Shown piece after piece: positions 26,249-34,915 of a stretch of 51,174 bases of DNA (the stretch's first letter is position 1; every line of letters starts with the position of its first letter). The stretch lies in NCBI GenBank assembly GCA_022842885.1, contig JALHOR010000033.1:1-51174 (forward strand), given 5' to 3'. The notes under the pieces were generated by a model. It was given only the letters and a program-made list of their open reading frames with translations. It was not told the DNA's origin and made no database searches. The position numbers and the translations under genes were made by a program. The stretch comes from Anaerolineae bacterium. Lineage in GTDB: Bacteria; Chloroflexota; Anaerolineae; Aggregatilineales; Phototrophicaceae.

Positions 26249-26677
26249 TTATTCAAACACATGATAGCGTTCTCCGGCATACCAAATAGCTTTGCCCGCT
26301 ATCACATCCGCGATTTGGCGCGGAAATAACATATCATCAATCGGTTTAGCAATAAACCCAGAAAAGCCCATGCTGCGCGTTTTGGGCAGGGCAATGGTTG
26401 GATCTGCCGCTGAGACCGCGATAATCGGTATGTTTTGATATTTGGGCAGCGCCCGGATTTCCTCAAAAATGGTATAACCAGAGGCACCGCCCGGCAGCAT
26501 CAAATCCAGAATAATTAAATCCACTTCGCGCACAGCTTCCAAGCGTTCTAACGTATCTTTGCCCCAGCGTTCAAACTCGATTTTTGCCCCATGCACCACT
26601 AACCCCACTTGGAAAATAACCCGATTCTGGATGTTATCCTCCACAATGAAAATCATTTTATTGTTCAGCAGCATCAT
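26249..26677 (-). CDS. Single-domain response regulator (receiver only)
   Basis: The 142-residue receiver has an acidic pocket IVEDN (residues 11-15), the phospho-acceptor Asp58 in LIILDLMLP, a conserved Ser/Ala pair near AVSAADP and Lys in FIAKPID. It has no DNA-binding or enzymatic domain. Receiver number two (25827) lacks the extra N-terminal residues. The start has AAGGA about ten bases upstream. It lies 54 bases downstream of the kinase gene and is clearly in its operon. Confidence 0.9.
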   Translation of the reverse strand: MMLLNNKMIFIVEDNIQNRVIFQVGLVVHGAKIEFERWGKDTLERLEAVREVDLIILDLMLPGGASGYTIFEEIRALPKYQNIPIIAVSAADPTIALPKTRSMGFSGFIAKPIDDMLFPRQIADVIAGKAIWYAGERYHVFE

Positions 26678-26731
26678 ACTATTTTATCCTTTAGCTCGCA
26701 TTAGCAAACATAACAATCAAACCACCGTTAT

Positions 26732-28141
26732 TTAAACAATAATCGAGGGAATTAAACGTTCTGATTTAATGGGTAACTCGATAAAAAAAGTCGTGCCTTG
26801 ATTAACTTCGCTCTCTAGCCATAGGATGCCGCCGTGTGCCTCCACCAGACTTTTGGTGATAGGCATTCCCAATCCGGTGCCATTGGCTTGGCGCAGCCCG
26901 GCATTGGTTTGTTTAAAGGCTTCAAACACGGCAGTTTGGTCTTCTGCTGCGATGCCTACCCCGGTATCGCTCACGGCAATCACCAGCATATCGGCTTTGG
27001 TATAGGTTTTGACGGTGATACTGCCTTGCTTGGTGAATTTGACGGCGTTGGACATGATATTGAGCAGAATTTGTGTCAGCCGTTGGCGGTCAGCCCGCAG
27101 CACCGGCAAATTCGCAGCGTAATCCGTCTGAATGTCTATCGGTTTATCGCCGACTAAACTGCGCCCAGTGGTGACGATGCTATCTAAGATAGGATAGATA
27201 TTGATATTGTCTTCGACAAAGAGGCGCAGTGCGCCTGCTTCAATCTTGGACATATCCAATACATCGTTAATCAGATTCAGCAAATGTTTGGCACTTTCGA
27301 CCACATCGGTTAAAGCATCGGTTTGTTCCGGGTTCAGCGGTCCCAAAGTTCCTTTGACGACATAGCGCGTAAAATTGATGATGGCATTTAAGGGCGTGCG
27401 GAGTTCATGCGACATGCTTGCCAAAAATGCCGATTTCACATGGTCAGACCGTTCTGCCTGTTGGCGGGCTTTTTCGGCGATTTCCACTTGTTCGTGTAGT
27501 TGCTCACGGGCAATTTCCAGCGCGGCAATCTGATTTTCGCGGATGATGCTGGCGGCAGTCATCACCACCGAGACCATGCATTCTAGCAAAATCAGCACGA
27601 TAAATTGCAACAGCGATTGATTAGTCCCGGAAACGAGATACGCTGCACTGCTGACGATAATCACCATAATGCCAGAGAGAAATGTCATCCGGGCATTCAA
27701 CAACACACTGCTCACAATCGGCGTGAATATTAGTATGGCAATGTATTCTGGCGCATACGCCGTTAGCACTGGAATCCCGACCCCGATAATCGGAATAAAG
27801 GTGGTGATGTAGGCACTGAGTTCGTAATAGCGGGTACGAGTGATGATATATCCTATAACGAGAACGACGATGCCCACAATACTGCCAGCTTCGGTAATGA
27901 GTGATTCGCTCATGAAACGCGCCAAAGCAATGGCGATAATTGTTCCAAGAACGCTGATAACGATAACAGATAAATTTACGATTGCCAGAAACCGCACACG
28001 CCCATGCTGCTGCATTGGCACAGCGGCAGCGGGCGTTGTCAGCCAGTACCATGCTTTGCCCCAACTATGGTCGGGTGTTGGGCTTGGGGGCATAGAATCA
28101 GAATTGCTCATGACGATAGATAGCTTTCTGGATAGGCACAT
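26732..28141 (-). CDS. Membrane sensor histidine kinase
   Basis: The protein has six or seven membrane helices in about residues 50-200, a coiled coil (200-235), a canonical HisKA box with His245 (SMSHELRTPLNAI) and a HATPase_c domain with QILLNIMSNAVKFT, DTGVGIA and GTGLGMPITKSLVEAHGG. No periplasmic sensor loop is visible, so it may sense through the membrane helices. The start is uncertain: the ATG at 28141 and that at 28111 both have poor ribosome sites, and the latter removes ten weak residues. It heads an operon with two receiver-only proteins downstream. Confidence 0.9.
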   Translation of the reverse strand: MCLSRKLSIVMSNSDSMPPSPTPDHSWGKAWYWLTTPAAAVPMQQHGRVRFLAIVNLSVIVISVLGTIIAIALARFMSESLITEAGSIVGIVVLVIGYIITRTRYYELSAYITTFIPIIGVGIPVLTAYAPEYIAILIFTPIVSSVLLNARMTFLSGIMVIIVSSAAYLVSGTNQSLLQFIVLILLECMVSVVMTAASIIRENQIAALEIAREQLHEQVEIAEKARQQAERSDHVKSAFLASMSHELRTPLNAIINFTRYVVKGTLGPLNPEQTDALTDVVESAKHLLNLINDVLDMSKIEAGALRLFVEDNINIYPILDSIVTTGRSLVGDKPIDIQTDYAANLPVLRADRQRLTQILLNIMSNAVKFTKQGSITVKTYTKADMLVIAVSDTGVGIAAEDQTAVFEAFKQTNAGLRQANGTGLGMPITKSLVEAHGGILWLESEVNQGTTFFIELPIKSERLIPSIIV

Positions 28142-28479
28142 TCCACGCCAGCTAACCCTACGTTGATTGCTTGATCTTAGTGTGGTTGCTCCAGAACATA
28201 ACGCACGCCAAGTATTGGCAAAGATAGGATAGAAGTTGTGAAATAGGGTGTTGCGCTAAGTCTCGTTACAAAATTAATCAAGTATCTCTATTCATCATAC
28301 GATATATTATGGTTTTTGTGGCTTAAGGCAAGGCAGTGACGAGTCTAGTTCTAGGTTGCCCGATTGGTTAGTCCAAGTGGCTTATGCTGTCATTTGGTAA
28401 CTTTCTGCTGTGTGGCAGTGTCTATCTGCTATATAATGGCACGATTGCGGTAGGATGCTGTACGAAAGGCATATAACAC
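28142..28479. other. Gene-free divergent spacer
   Basis: No gene, tRNA fold or repeat of the families above is seen. A TATAAT at 28432-28437 lies 43 bases before the next gene, without a matching -35. An AAAGG ribosome site stands before the ATG at 28480. The spacer separates the divergent kinase and epimerase genes, so their promoters must be here. Confidence 0.5.
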
Positions 28480-29460
28480 ATGACATTTTCAGGGTTTGAT
28501 TGGTCGCAGCAGCAGGTAATTGTGACAGGTGGGTCGGGCTTTTTGGGGTCGCATTTGGTTCATTATTTGCGCCAACAAGGGACTGGTGAGGTGATTATTC
28601 CCCGCCGCAGCCAATATGACCTGCGCCAAGAACATCAGGTGCTGCGGCTGTACGACGATTTTCCGAATACGACAATGGTGATTCATTTAGCGGCAACTGT
28701 CGGCGGCATCGGCTTTAACCGCGAATATCCCGGCACGCTCTTTTACGATAATATCATGATGGGAACGCTGCTGCTGGAATATGCTCGCCAACGCGCTATT
28801 CCCAAATTTGTCAGCGTCGGGACGATTTGCGAATATCCCAAATTTACGCCTGTGCCATTCAAAGAAGCGGATTTGTGGTTGGGCTACCCAGAAGAAACCA
28901 ACGCGCCTTACGGCTTGGCGAAAAAAATGATGATTGTGCAGGGGCAAGCGTATCGCCAGCAGTATGGATATAACGCCATCCATGTGCTGCCCACCAATCT
29001 TTACGGACCCGGTGATAATTTTAATCCCAAATCCGCGCACGTTATCCCCGATATGATTCGTAAGATGACGCAGGCACTGGAACGGGGTGATAGCGAGATG
29101 GTATTATTCGGGGATGGCACGCCCACCCGTGAATTTTTGTATGTGAAAGATGCCGCCGAAGGCATTGGATTAGCCGCCGCTTATTATAATGAAAGCGACC
29201 CGGTAAACTTGGGCTGCGGCGAAGAAATCAGTATCCGCGATTTGGCAGAAATGGTCGCTGACCGCGTAGGTTTTCGCGGTACTATTCGCTGGGATACCAG
29301 CAAACCGAATGGGCAACCGCGCCGCCAAGTGGATGCTGCGCTGGCAGAACGCAAATTCGGGTTTCGCGCCCGCACTTCCTTCGCTGATGGTCTGAGCGAA
29401 TTGGTGAATTGGTACAGAGAACATCGGCACGACATTGAGGCAAGTGTCGTTTTTTCTTGA
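28480..29460 (+). CDS. GDP-L-fucose synthase-like epimerase/reductase
   Basis: This SDR-family enzyme has the NAD(P)-binding VTGGSGFLGS near residues 15-24, HLAATVGGI (69-77), the Tyr144-x3-Lys148 pair in APYGLAKKM and GDNFNPKSAHVIPDMI with the family histidine. GDP-L-fucose synthases convert GDP-4-keto-6-deoxymannose to GDP-L-fucose. The E. coli serine and cysteine of GSSCIYP correspond to T115 and C117 in VGTICEYP, so the serine is a threonine. The sugar might therefore differ from fucose. It may supply an activated sugar for the distant glycan genes. It ends 37 bases before a strong terminator. Confidence 0.85.
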   Translation: MTFSGFDWSQQQVIVTGGSGFLGSHLVHYLRQQGTGEVIIPRRSQYDLRQEHQVLRLYDDFPNTTMVIHLAATVGGIGFNREYPGTLFYDNIMMGTLLLEYARQRAIPKFVSVGTICEYPKFTPVPFKEADLWLGYPEETNAPYGLAKKMMIVQGQAYRQQYGYNAIHVLPTNLYGPGDNFNPKSAHVIPDMIRKMTQALERGDSEMVLFGDGTPTREFLYVKDAAEGIGLAAAYYNESDPVNLGCGEEISIRDLAEMVADRVGFRGTIRWDTSKPNGQPRRQVDAALAERKFGFRARTSFADGLSELVNWYREHRHDIEASVVFS

Positions 29461-29497
29461 TTTTCATCATATCTTCACAAAGATTTGTCATGTTTGC

Positions 29498-29531
29498 ACA
29501 CATCCCCAAAGATGGGGATGTGTCTTTTTTT
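29498..29531 (+). terminator. Rho-independent terminator after the epimerase gene
   Basis: ACACATCCCCA at 29498-29508 pairs with TGGGGATGTGT at 29513-29523, an 11-bp perfect stem with a tetraloop, followed by C and seven T. It separates the epimerase gene from the ABC ATPase operon. Confidence 0.93.
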
Positions 29532-29533
29532 GC

Positions 29534-29562
29534 TTGACAGTTTGTTACGAATACGGCAAACT
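29534..29562 (+). promoter_or_regulatory. Possible promoter of the ABC ATPase operon
   Basis: A perfect TTGACA lies at 29534-29539, straight after the terminator. A poor -10 match, CAAACT, stands 17 bases downstream at 29557-29562. The -35 box is persuasive; the -10 is not. Confidence 0.4.
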
Positions 29563-29634
29563 CTGTGATAGTTTAAATTCTTGTAAAAAATTGTGTTTTT
29601 CGCATTCAACTGGTTTTGAGTGGAGGTCTGTGCT

Positions 29635-30663
29635 TTGGAAAAGAATGTATTGCTGGATGTTAAGGACCTTACAGTAAGGTTCCACACCCAGGAAGGCGTG
29701 GTGTACGCTGTGAATGGCGTTACCTACAAACTGCACGAAGGGGAAACTCTGGGTGTTGTAGGCGAATCCGGCAGCGGCAAAAGCGTTCATGCCCTATCTA
29801 TGATGGGCTTGATTCCGCGTCCTCCGGGAAAAATTGAAAAGGGTGAAGTGTTTTTTGAAGGGCGCGACCTCCTAAAGCTCACTGATGACCAGATGCGCCT
29901 GGTGCGTGGTAAAGAAATTGCCATGATTTTCCAGGACCCGATGACTTCTTTGAATCCTGTTTTGACGATTGGTACACAAATTACGGAAGCGTTGCGACTG
30001 CACTTGGGGATGAATAACAGCCAATCGCGCAAACGGGCGGCAGAACTGCTAGATTTGGTCGGTATTCCCGATGCTCATAAACGGTTGGATGATTACCCGC
30101 ATCAGTTTTCTGGGGGGATGCGCCAGCGCGTGATGATTGCGATGGGCTTATCCTGCAATCCCAAATTATTGATTGCCGACGAACCGACCACGGCGCTGGA
30201 TGTGACGATTCAGGCGCAAATCATCGAACTTGTTAAACAGCTTAAAGACGAATTTAACATGGCGATGATTTGGATTACGCACGATTTGGGCGTGGTTGCT
30301 GGGCTGGCGGATACGATTCAGGTGATGTATGCCGGACGGATTGTGGAACGTGGTCCCACCCGCGAAGTCTTCACCGATACGCGCAATGCCTACACTTGGG
30401 GGCTGCTGAATTCGCTGCCCCGCCTTGATAAAAGCGGTGGACGCCAGCGCCTTGTTCAGATTGAAGGCTCACCACCCGATATGCGTATTCCCCCGACCGG
30501 GGATCCGTTTGCGGTACGTAACCCGTTTGCCACTGACCGCTGCCGCGAAGAAATCCCGCCGCTGCTGCCAGTGCCAGAAGGACATCCTGAACATTTCTCT
30601 GCCAACTGGTATGACCTGCGTAGCGTCGTGAAACAGGCAAATGCCGAAGCGAAAGGGTCATAG
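29635..30663 (+). CDS. Peptide-type ABC transporter ATPase (DppD/OppD family)
   Basis: This cytoplasmic ATPase has Walker A GESGSGKS, the LSGG-type signature FSGGMRQRV and Walker [13 protein letters not shown], plus the oligopeptide_HPY C-terminal domain with IEGSPPDM and CRE. It would energise a peptide permease of DppBC type. The likely start is the TTG at 29635, since GGAGG ends eight bases before it; the in-frame GTG at 29620 would place this site inside the gene. The permease and binding-protein genes expected beside it lie about 20 kb upstream on the other strand (5704-9700). It overlaps no gene and is followed by the partner ATPase three bases later. Confidence 0.92.
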   Translation: MEKNVLLDVKDLTVRFHTQEGVVYAVNGVTYKLHEGETLGVVGESGSGKSVHALSMMGLIPRPPGKIEKGEVFFEGRDLLKLTDDQMRLVRGKEIAMIFQDPMTSLNPVLTIGTQITEALRLHLGMNNSQSRKRAAELLDLVGIPDAHKRLDDYPHQFSGGMRQRVMIAMGLSCNPKLLIADEPTTALDVTIQAQIIELVKQLKDEFNMAMIWITHDLGVVAGLADTIQVMYAGRIVERGPTREVFTDTRNAYTWGLLNSLPRLDKSGGRQRLVQIEGSPPDMRIPPTGDPFAVRNPFATDRCREEIPPLLPVPEGHPEHFSANWYDLRSVVKQANAEAKGS

Positions 30664-30666
30664 CGC

Positions 30667-31704
30667 ATGAGTACAGTTATGGAAAAATCCAAAAGTGCCG
30701 CGACTGCCCAAAGTGGCTCGGATGTGATTTTGAGCGTGCGAAACCTCAAAAAGCATTTCCCCATTACCTCCGGCTTTATCATTCAGCGCCAAGTGGGGGC
30801 GGTACGGGCGGTAGATGATGTCAGCTTTGATGTGATTCGCGGCGAAACGTTGGGATTGGTGGGCGAATCTGGCTGTGGCAAAAGCACCACAGGTCGCGCT
30901 ATTTTGCAATTGCATAAACCGACGGCGGGCAATGTCCTGTTTGAGGGCAAAGAACTGACGACGATGGCACCCCCGGATATGCGCCGGATGCGGCGGCAGA
31001 TGCAAATCATCTTCCAAGACCCCTTTGCATCGCTCAATCCCCGCATGACGGTGGGCAGTATCATCAGCGAACCACTGCAAATCCATAACATCTATCCCAA
31101 CAAAACGGAACGCCAAGACTTTGTGGAAAGTTTGTTGCAGCGGGTGGGCTTAAACCCCTACTTTATTAATCGCTATCCCCACGAGTTTTCGGGCGGGCAG
31201 CGTCAGCGTATTGGCATTGCGCGGGCATTGGCACTGAGTCCGAGCTTTATCGTCTGTGATGAGCCGATTTCAGCGTTGGATGTGTCTATTCAGGCGCAGG
31301 TCGTCAATTTACTGGAAGATTTGCAGCAAGAATTAGGGCTGACCTATCTGTTTATCGCCCACGATTTGAGCATGGTACGGCATATCTGTGACCGCGTGGC
31401 TGTGATGTATTTGGGCAAAATTGTCGAATTGGGACGGACGGATGAGGTTTACGATAATCCGCTGCATCCCTATACCCAAGCCTTGCTCTCGGCTGTGCCA
31501 GTCCCCGACCCCACCGTTGAAGAAAAACGCCAGCGCATCATCATTCGCGGTGATTTGCCTTCGCCAGCGAATCCGCCACTGGGCTGTAACTTTAATACGC
31601 GCTGCCCAGTTGAATTTGAACTGTGCCATCATGCGCCCGACCCTGAATTGATTGAAGTGACTCCGGGTCATTGGGCAGCGTGCCATCGGGTGACGCAATA
31701 CTAA
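30667..31704 (+). CDS. Peptide-type ABC transporter ATPase (DppF/OppF family)
   Basis: The second ATPase of the pair has Walker [10 protein letters not shown], the signature [15 protein letters not shown], Walker [12 protein letters not shown] and the C-terminal oligopeptide/dipeptide domain with GCNFNTRCP. DppD and DppF form a heterodimer under the two permeases. The gene begins three bases after the DppD stop, so the two are translationally linked, and a terminator follows. It is likely to serve the DppB/DppC pair at 5704-7668, though this is inferred from the absence of other partners within the window. Confidence 0.93.
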   Translation: MSTVMEKSKSAATAQSGSDVILSVRNLKKHFPITSGFIIQRQVGAVRAVDDVSFDVIRGETLGLVGESGCGKSTTGRAILQLHKPTAGNVLFEGKELTTMAPPDMRRMRRQMQIIFQDPFASLNPRMTVGSIISEPLQIHNIYPNKTERQDFVESLLQRVGLNPYFINRYPHEFSGGQRQRIGIARALALSPSFIVCDEPISALDVSIQAQVVNLLEDLQQELGLTYLFIAHDLSMVRHICDRVAVMYLGKIVELGRTDEVYDNPLHPYTQALLSAVPVPDPTVEEKRQRIIIRGDLPSPANPPLGCNFNTRCPVEFELCHHAPDPELIEVTPGHWAACHRVTQY

Positions 31705-31726
31705 AAGCAAAACTATAACTCCGCAA

Positions 31727-31754
31727 ACGGCAGGTGATGAACCTGTCGTTTTTT
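31727..31754 (+). terminator. Rho-independent terminator of the ABC ATPase operon
   Basis: ACGGCAGGT at 31727-31735 pairs with ACCTGTCGT at 31741-31749 with one G-T pair, a five-base loop and a run of T. Confidence 0.88.
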
Positions 31755-31882
31755 GTTGTAAAATTAGGCTATCCACCGTTTGCCCGCCGCTGCCCGCTAG
31801 GGGTGACTCTGTGACGTTTCTTTTGTTAGAATAATTCCCACAATCAGTCTATTCTTCATTAAATCATAGGCGAGTATTCCGT

Positions 31883-34255
31883 ATGATGTCTTGGCGTTTG
31901 TTAGTATCGCTGCTTGTTTGCGCCTTCGTGTTGAGTTTTTCGGTGGTTGTTCTCGCGCAGCAGTCCTTTTCTGGCGCGGAAGACACTGTGATGTTTACGT
32001 ATCCTGATGCGTGGCGCGTGACCGATGGGGGCGGTGGTTTCGTCTTCATGGATGGCGATGGTTTTCAGGTGAGGATGCTCACGCCGCCGGCTTTGGCACG
32101 GTTGGGCTATGATAGGCTCGCAACCCCGGTGGCGCTTGCCGAGCAATTGGCAACGGATAGAAATTATCAGGTGGTGAGCCAGACTGAATTTGATGCCGAT
32201 GGTTTGGCGGTTGCCCGGCTGGATTACACCAGCACCAGTGCGCCCAGTGGCTTTTTTCTGGTGTTTGACACAACCAATGATTTGATTGTGTTTGATGTGG
32301 TGGCGGTGGTGGATTCGATGGCATTACAAAACGAATTGGCACAAATCGCTGCTTCTTTCACCTATACTCCGGCAAATGTGGCGTTTACCACCTTCACGAA
32401 TGCTGAATTGACGTTTGAATATCCTGACTATTGGACATTGGAAGACACTGAATCCGGCATCACGCTCGCAGACGAGGATTTTAGCGCAACGCTGACCACA
32501 CCTGCCCAAATCGCCGCCTCGGATTTGGCACGCTATGATGACCCGGCACGCTTGGTCACAGCGGCATTGACCGAAGCAGAATATATTCCAGTGCAATTTA
32601 GAGTTTTTAAGACGAGTCATCGCCCGGCAGCCCGCTTTGATTATATAACATCGGATGGCACAACCGGATTTTTGTTGGCGCTAGTGCTGGATACGGGTGA
32701 GCAATTGTTAGTGGATGTGCGTCCGGTGGCAAACTTTGATCCTGCCGCCGTTCATGTCCAAAGGGCATTAGCAGAGTTAGCCGCCAGCATCGGCGCTGAG
32801 GATACAGCGAGTGCAGTGCTTCCGGTAGCAGGTGCAACACAAACACCCGCTGCCACCGAAGAACCTATCGTCACAGATGAACCCGCGCCAGCGACACCGA
32901 CTCAAACGCCGACTCCTTCACCAACACCGAGCGAAGTGGTCTTTACGACGACCGATGGCAGTTTGGCGCTCACCCATTCTTCGGAGTGGTTTGTGGGCGA
33001 AGATACGACAGCAAATACGGTCTATGCCTTTTTGGGCGAACCCGCTGTGAGTCTGACAATTTATCCGCCGGAAAATCTTATCGCACAGCAATATCGCATG
33101 ACAGGCGAAGACCCAACAACATTTTTGGCACGGTATCGCAGCAATTTTGGCATCGAGATGAGCGACGTTGAACCTGTGCCAGATGAGGATTTTAGCGCCG
33201 CCCGGCGTTATGTGAATTTGGAAGATGGCGGTATTTTTGTGGCGCTGCAAGTAAATGGCGGTGCGTATGCCATCGCTGAAGGCTTCATGTTTGATGGCGA
33301 ACTGACGCCCGCTGCCGAAAATGCCATTTACGACTTGCTCAAAACGCTCGATTATTCGGGTGCGGTGGTGGCACAAGCCGAACCCGCCGCCACCGAATCG
33401 CCACTGCAACCGCTGACCCAATATGCGGCAGCGCCCCGCGAAGCCATTGCTGAACTGGAACAACAAGGCGTGATTCCGTTTGGGGGGCGCTTGCTTTTCC
33501 AAGAGAGTTATTTATTTTATCGCGGCGGCGGCGACCATTTGTTATTGATGTCATCGCTCACAACTTCAACCAACTTGGTTTTGGCAGGCGAACTGACCTA
33601 TACCCCTGGCAACTTGGATGAAGAAGAATACTGTGGTCTGAGTGTGCGCCGCACGTTGGAAGCTCGTCAGCGTGGGTATCTGAATTTTGGGCTGAATAGC
33701 CAAGGATTGGCATTTTATGATGACCAACAGCTTAATCCCGATGTCCCCAACCGCACGGGCAGTTATCGTCTGGAAACGCCGCTGAGTGACCCGCATCATT
33801 TCCTGATTATTGTGGTAGATGAGCGCATGACTTTGTATTTGGACGGGCAGCCGATTTTTGTCAATATTGAAGTTGAAAAACGCCCCGGTGTGTATGCCTT
33901 GGTGCAGCGTGGCGCAGCCCAAACATCGCGCTGCGATGGACGCAATATGTGGGTGTATACGCTGCCGGAAACGACTAATCCGGGCGTGTGTGAAATGCGA
34001 ACTGTGGGCATTGTCAATAAGCGCAGCGGACCCGGCACAAATTTTGAGATTGTTGCTGAACTACCGCCGCAGTTTACCGCCGCCGTCATCGGGCAAGCAG
34101 CAGGCGACGACGGGTTTACCTGGTGGCAATTAGACGATGAGACATGGGTTCGCAGCGATATTGTGGCAGTCAGCGGCGATTGTGGGGCATTTTTTGCCAC
34201 GCCCACCCCGGCAGCAGACATCACGCCGGAGGCAACCGCCGAAGATAACGATTAG
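31883..34255 (+). CDS. Secreted protein with three PsbP-like repeats, Thr/Pro linker and SH3 domain
   Basis: The 790-residue protein has a signal peptide (cleaved near VLA|Q, residue 25). Three related segments follow: VMFTYPDAWRV near 36, LTFEYPDYWTL near 174 and LALTHSSEWFV near 361, each about 140 residues and resembling PsbP/MOG1-like folds. A Thr/Pro linker (about 313-347) precedes the third. A beta-rich DUF1080-like domain lies at about 540-690, and an SH3_3 domain follows (NKRSGPGTNFEIVAELPP, about 715-770). The SH3 domain suggests cell-wall binding. Function is unknown. It stands alone behind the ABC terminator. Confidence 0.8.
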   Translation: MMSWRLLVSLLVCAFVLSFSVVVLAQQSFSGAEDTVMFTYPDAWRVTDGGGGFVFMDGDGFQVRMLTPPALARLGYDRLATPVALAEQLATDRNYQVVSQTEFDADGLAVARLDYTSTSAPSGFFLVFDTTNDLIVFDVVAVVDSMALQNELAQIAASFTYTPANVAFTTFTNAELTFEYPDYWTLEDTESGITLADEDFSATLTTPAQIAASDLARYDDPARLVTAALTEAEYIPVQFRVFKTSHRPAARFDYITSDGTTGFLLALVLDTGEQLLVDVRPVANFDPAAVHVQRALAELAASIGAEDTASAVLPVAGATQTPAATEEPIVTDEPAPATPTQTPTPSPTPSEVVFTTTDGSLALTHSSEWFVGEDTTANTVYAFLGEPAVSLTIYPPENLIAQQYRMTGEDPTTFLARYRSNFGIEMSDVEPVPDEDFSAARRYVNLEDGGIFVALQVNGGAYAIAEGFMFDGELTPAAENAIYDLLKTLDYSGAVVAQAEPAATESPLQPLTQYAAAPREAIAELEQQGVIPFGGRLLFQESYLFYRGGGDHLLLMSSLTTSTNLVLAGELTYTPGNLDEEEYCGLSVRRTLEARQRGYLNFGLNSQGLAFYDDQQLNPDVPNRTGSYRLETPLSDPHHFLIIVVDERMTLYLDGQPIFVNIEVEKRPGVYALVQRGAAQTSRCDGRNMWVYTLPETTNPGVCEMRTVGIVNKRSGPGTNFEIVAELPPQFTAAVIGQAAGDDGFTWWQLDDETWVRSDIVAVSGDCGAFFATPTPAADITPEATAEDND

Positions 34256-34306
34256 CGGTTTATCATGCTAAAATGAGACGAGCGATAGCCGAAAGATAGC
34301 CGAGCG

Positions 34307-34450
34307 ATGACCACACCCATTGCTGAAAAAGTTGACCTGAGCAAATATATCGAAAATCGGTTGATGAGTGGACGCCCTCATATTCGCGGTAAACGGCATT
34401 ATTTGCAGCAGGAAAAGATTAAGGGCAGGTGTTTTGGCTGCCCTGAATGA
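34307..34450 (+). pseudogene. Remnant of a DUF433-like antitoxin gene
   Basis: A 47-codon frame begins MTTPIAEKVDLSKYIENRLM and continues with SGRPHIRGKR, the beginning of DUF433 proteins that accompany DUF5615-type toxins. After GKR the match ceases; the frame continues with unrelated residues to a TGA at 34448. Normal DUF433 antitoxins are about 75-80 residues, so the C-terminal half is lost. An inverted repeat GGCAG/CTGCC lies at the breakpoint near 34424-34444. No toxin gene is adjacent. Confidence 0.5.
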
Positions 34451-34460
34451 TTGGCTGATG

Positions 34461-34835
34461 TTATTGAATGCTCACCAAGACATTGCCAACACTACGCCAT
34501 AAGCCGTGCAAATCGTAATACTCGCGTTGTTCTTCCGCGAAGATATGCACCACAACATCGCCATAGTCCAGCACAATCCAACCGCTGTCAGGCGTGCCTT
34601 CGCGGGCAAAAGGCGCTTTTCCAAATTTTTCTTTGACTTCATCATCTACATAATCACCCAATGCACGGATTTGGCGGTCACTATTACCATTGCACAACAC
34701 AAAAAAATCAGCAATGACAGTATCCGGGCGCAAATCCAGCAGGACAATATCTTCACCTTTGCGTTCTTCCACCACATCTACGATGTAGCGGGCAAGTTCT
34801 AAGCTGTCCAGATGCAACTCCTCATTTAAATTCAC
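34461..34835 (-). CDS. rsfS: Ribosome silencing factor RsfS (YbeB/Iojap)
   Basis: The 124-residue protein has the whole RsfS domain: EDIVLLDLRPDTVIADFFVLCNG (about 29-51), SDRQIRALGDYVDDEV, and GWIVLDYGDVVVHIFAEEQREYYDLHGLW at the C-terminus. It binds ribosomal protein uL14 and prevents 30S-50S joining in starvation. The usual neighbour, nadD, is not present; the gene stands alone, 80 bases from the divergent pseudouridine synthase. Confidence 0.95.
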   Translation of the reverse strand: MNLNEELHLDSLELARYIVDVVEERKGEDIVLLDLRPDTVIADFFVLCNGNSDRQIRALGDYVDDEVKEKFGKAPFAREGTPDSGWIVLDYGDVVVHIFAEEQREYYDLHGLWRSVGNVLVSIQ

Positions 34836-34915
34836 CTTAACACTGGCTCTATTTTAGCACAAAATAGAGTGGGTCAAAAGAGTAAAAAGTTCATAGTGGG
34901 TCAGAGAGGTTTAGC

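Noticed and set aside
28142..28479. Spacer checked for a tRNA or small RNA
   Set aside because: No cloverleaf, no CCA end, no T-loop GTTCGA and no terminator could be found.
32918..33502. 194-codon open frame on the minus strand
   Set aside because: It is antisense to the large secreted SH3 protein, with no start context and His/Arg-rich random composition.
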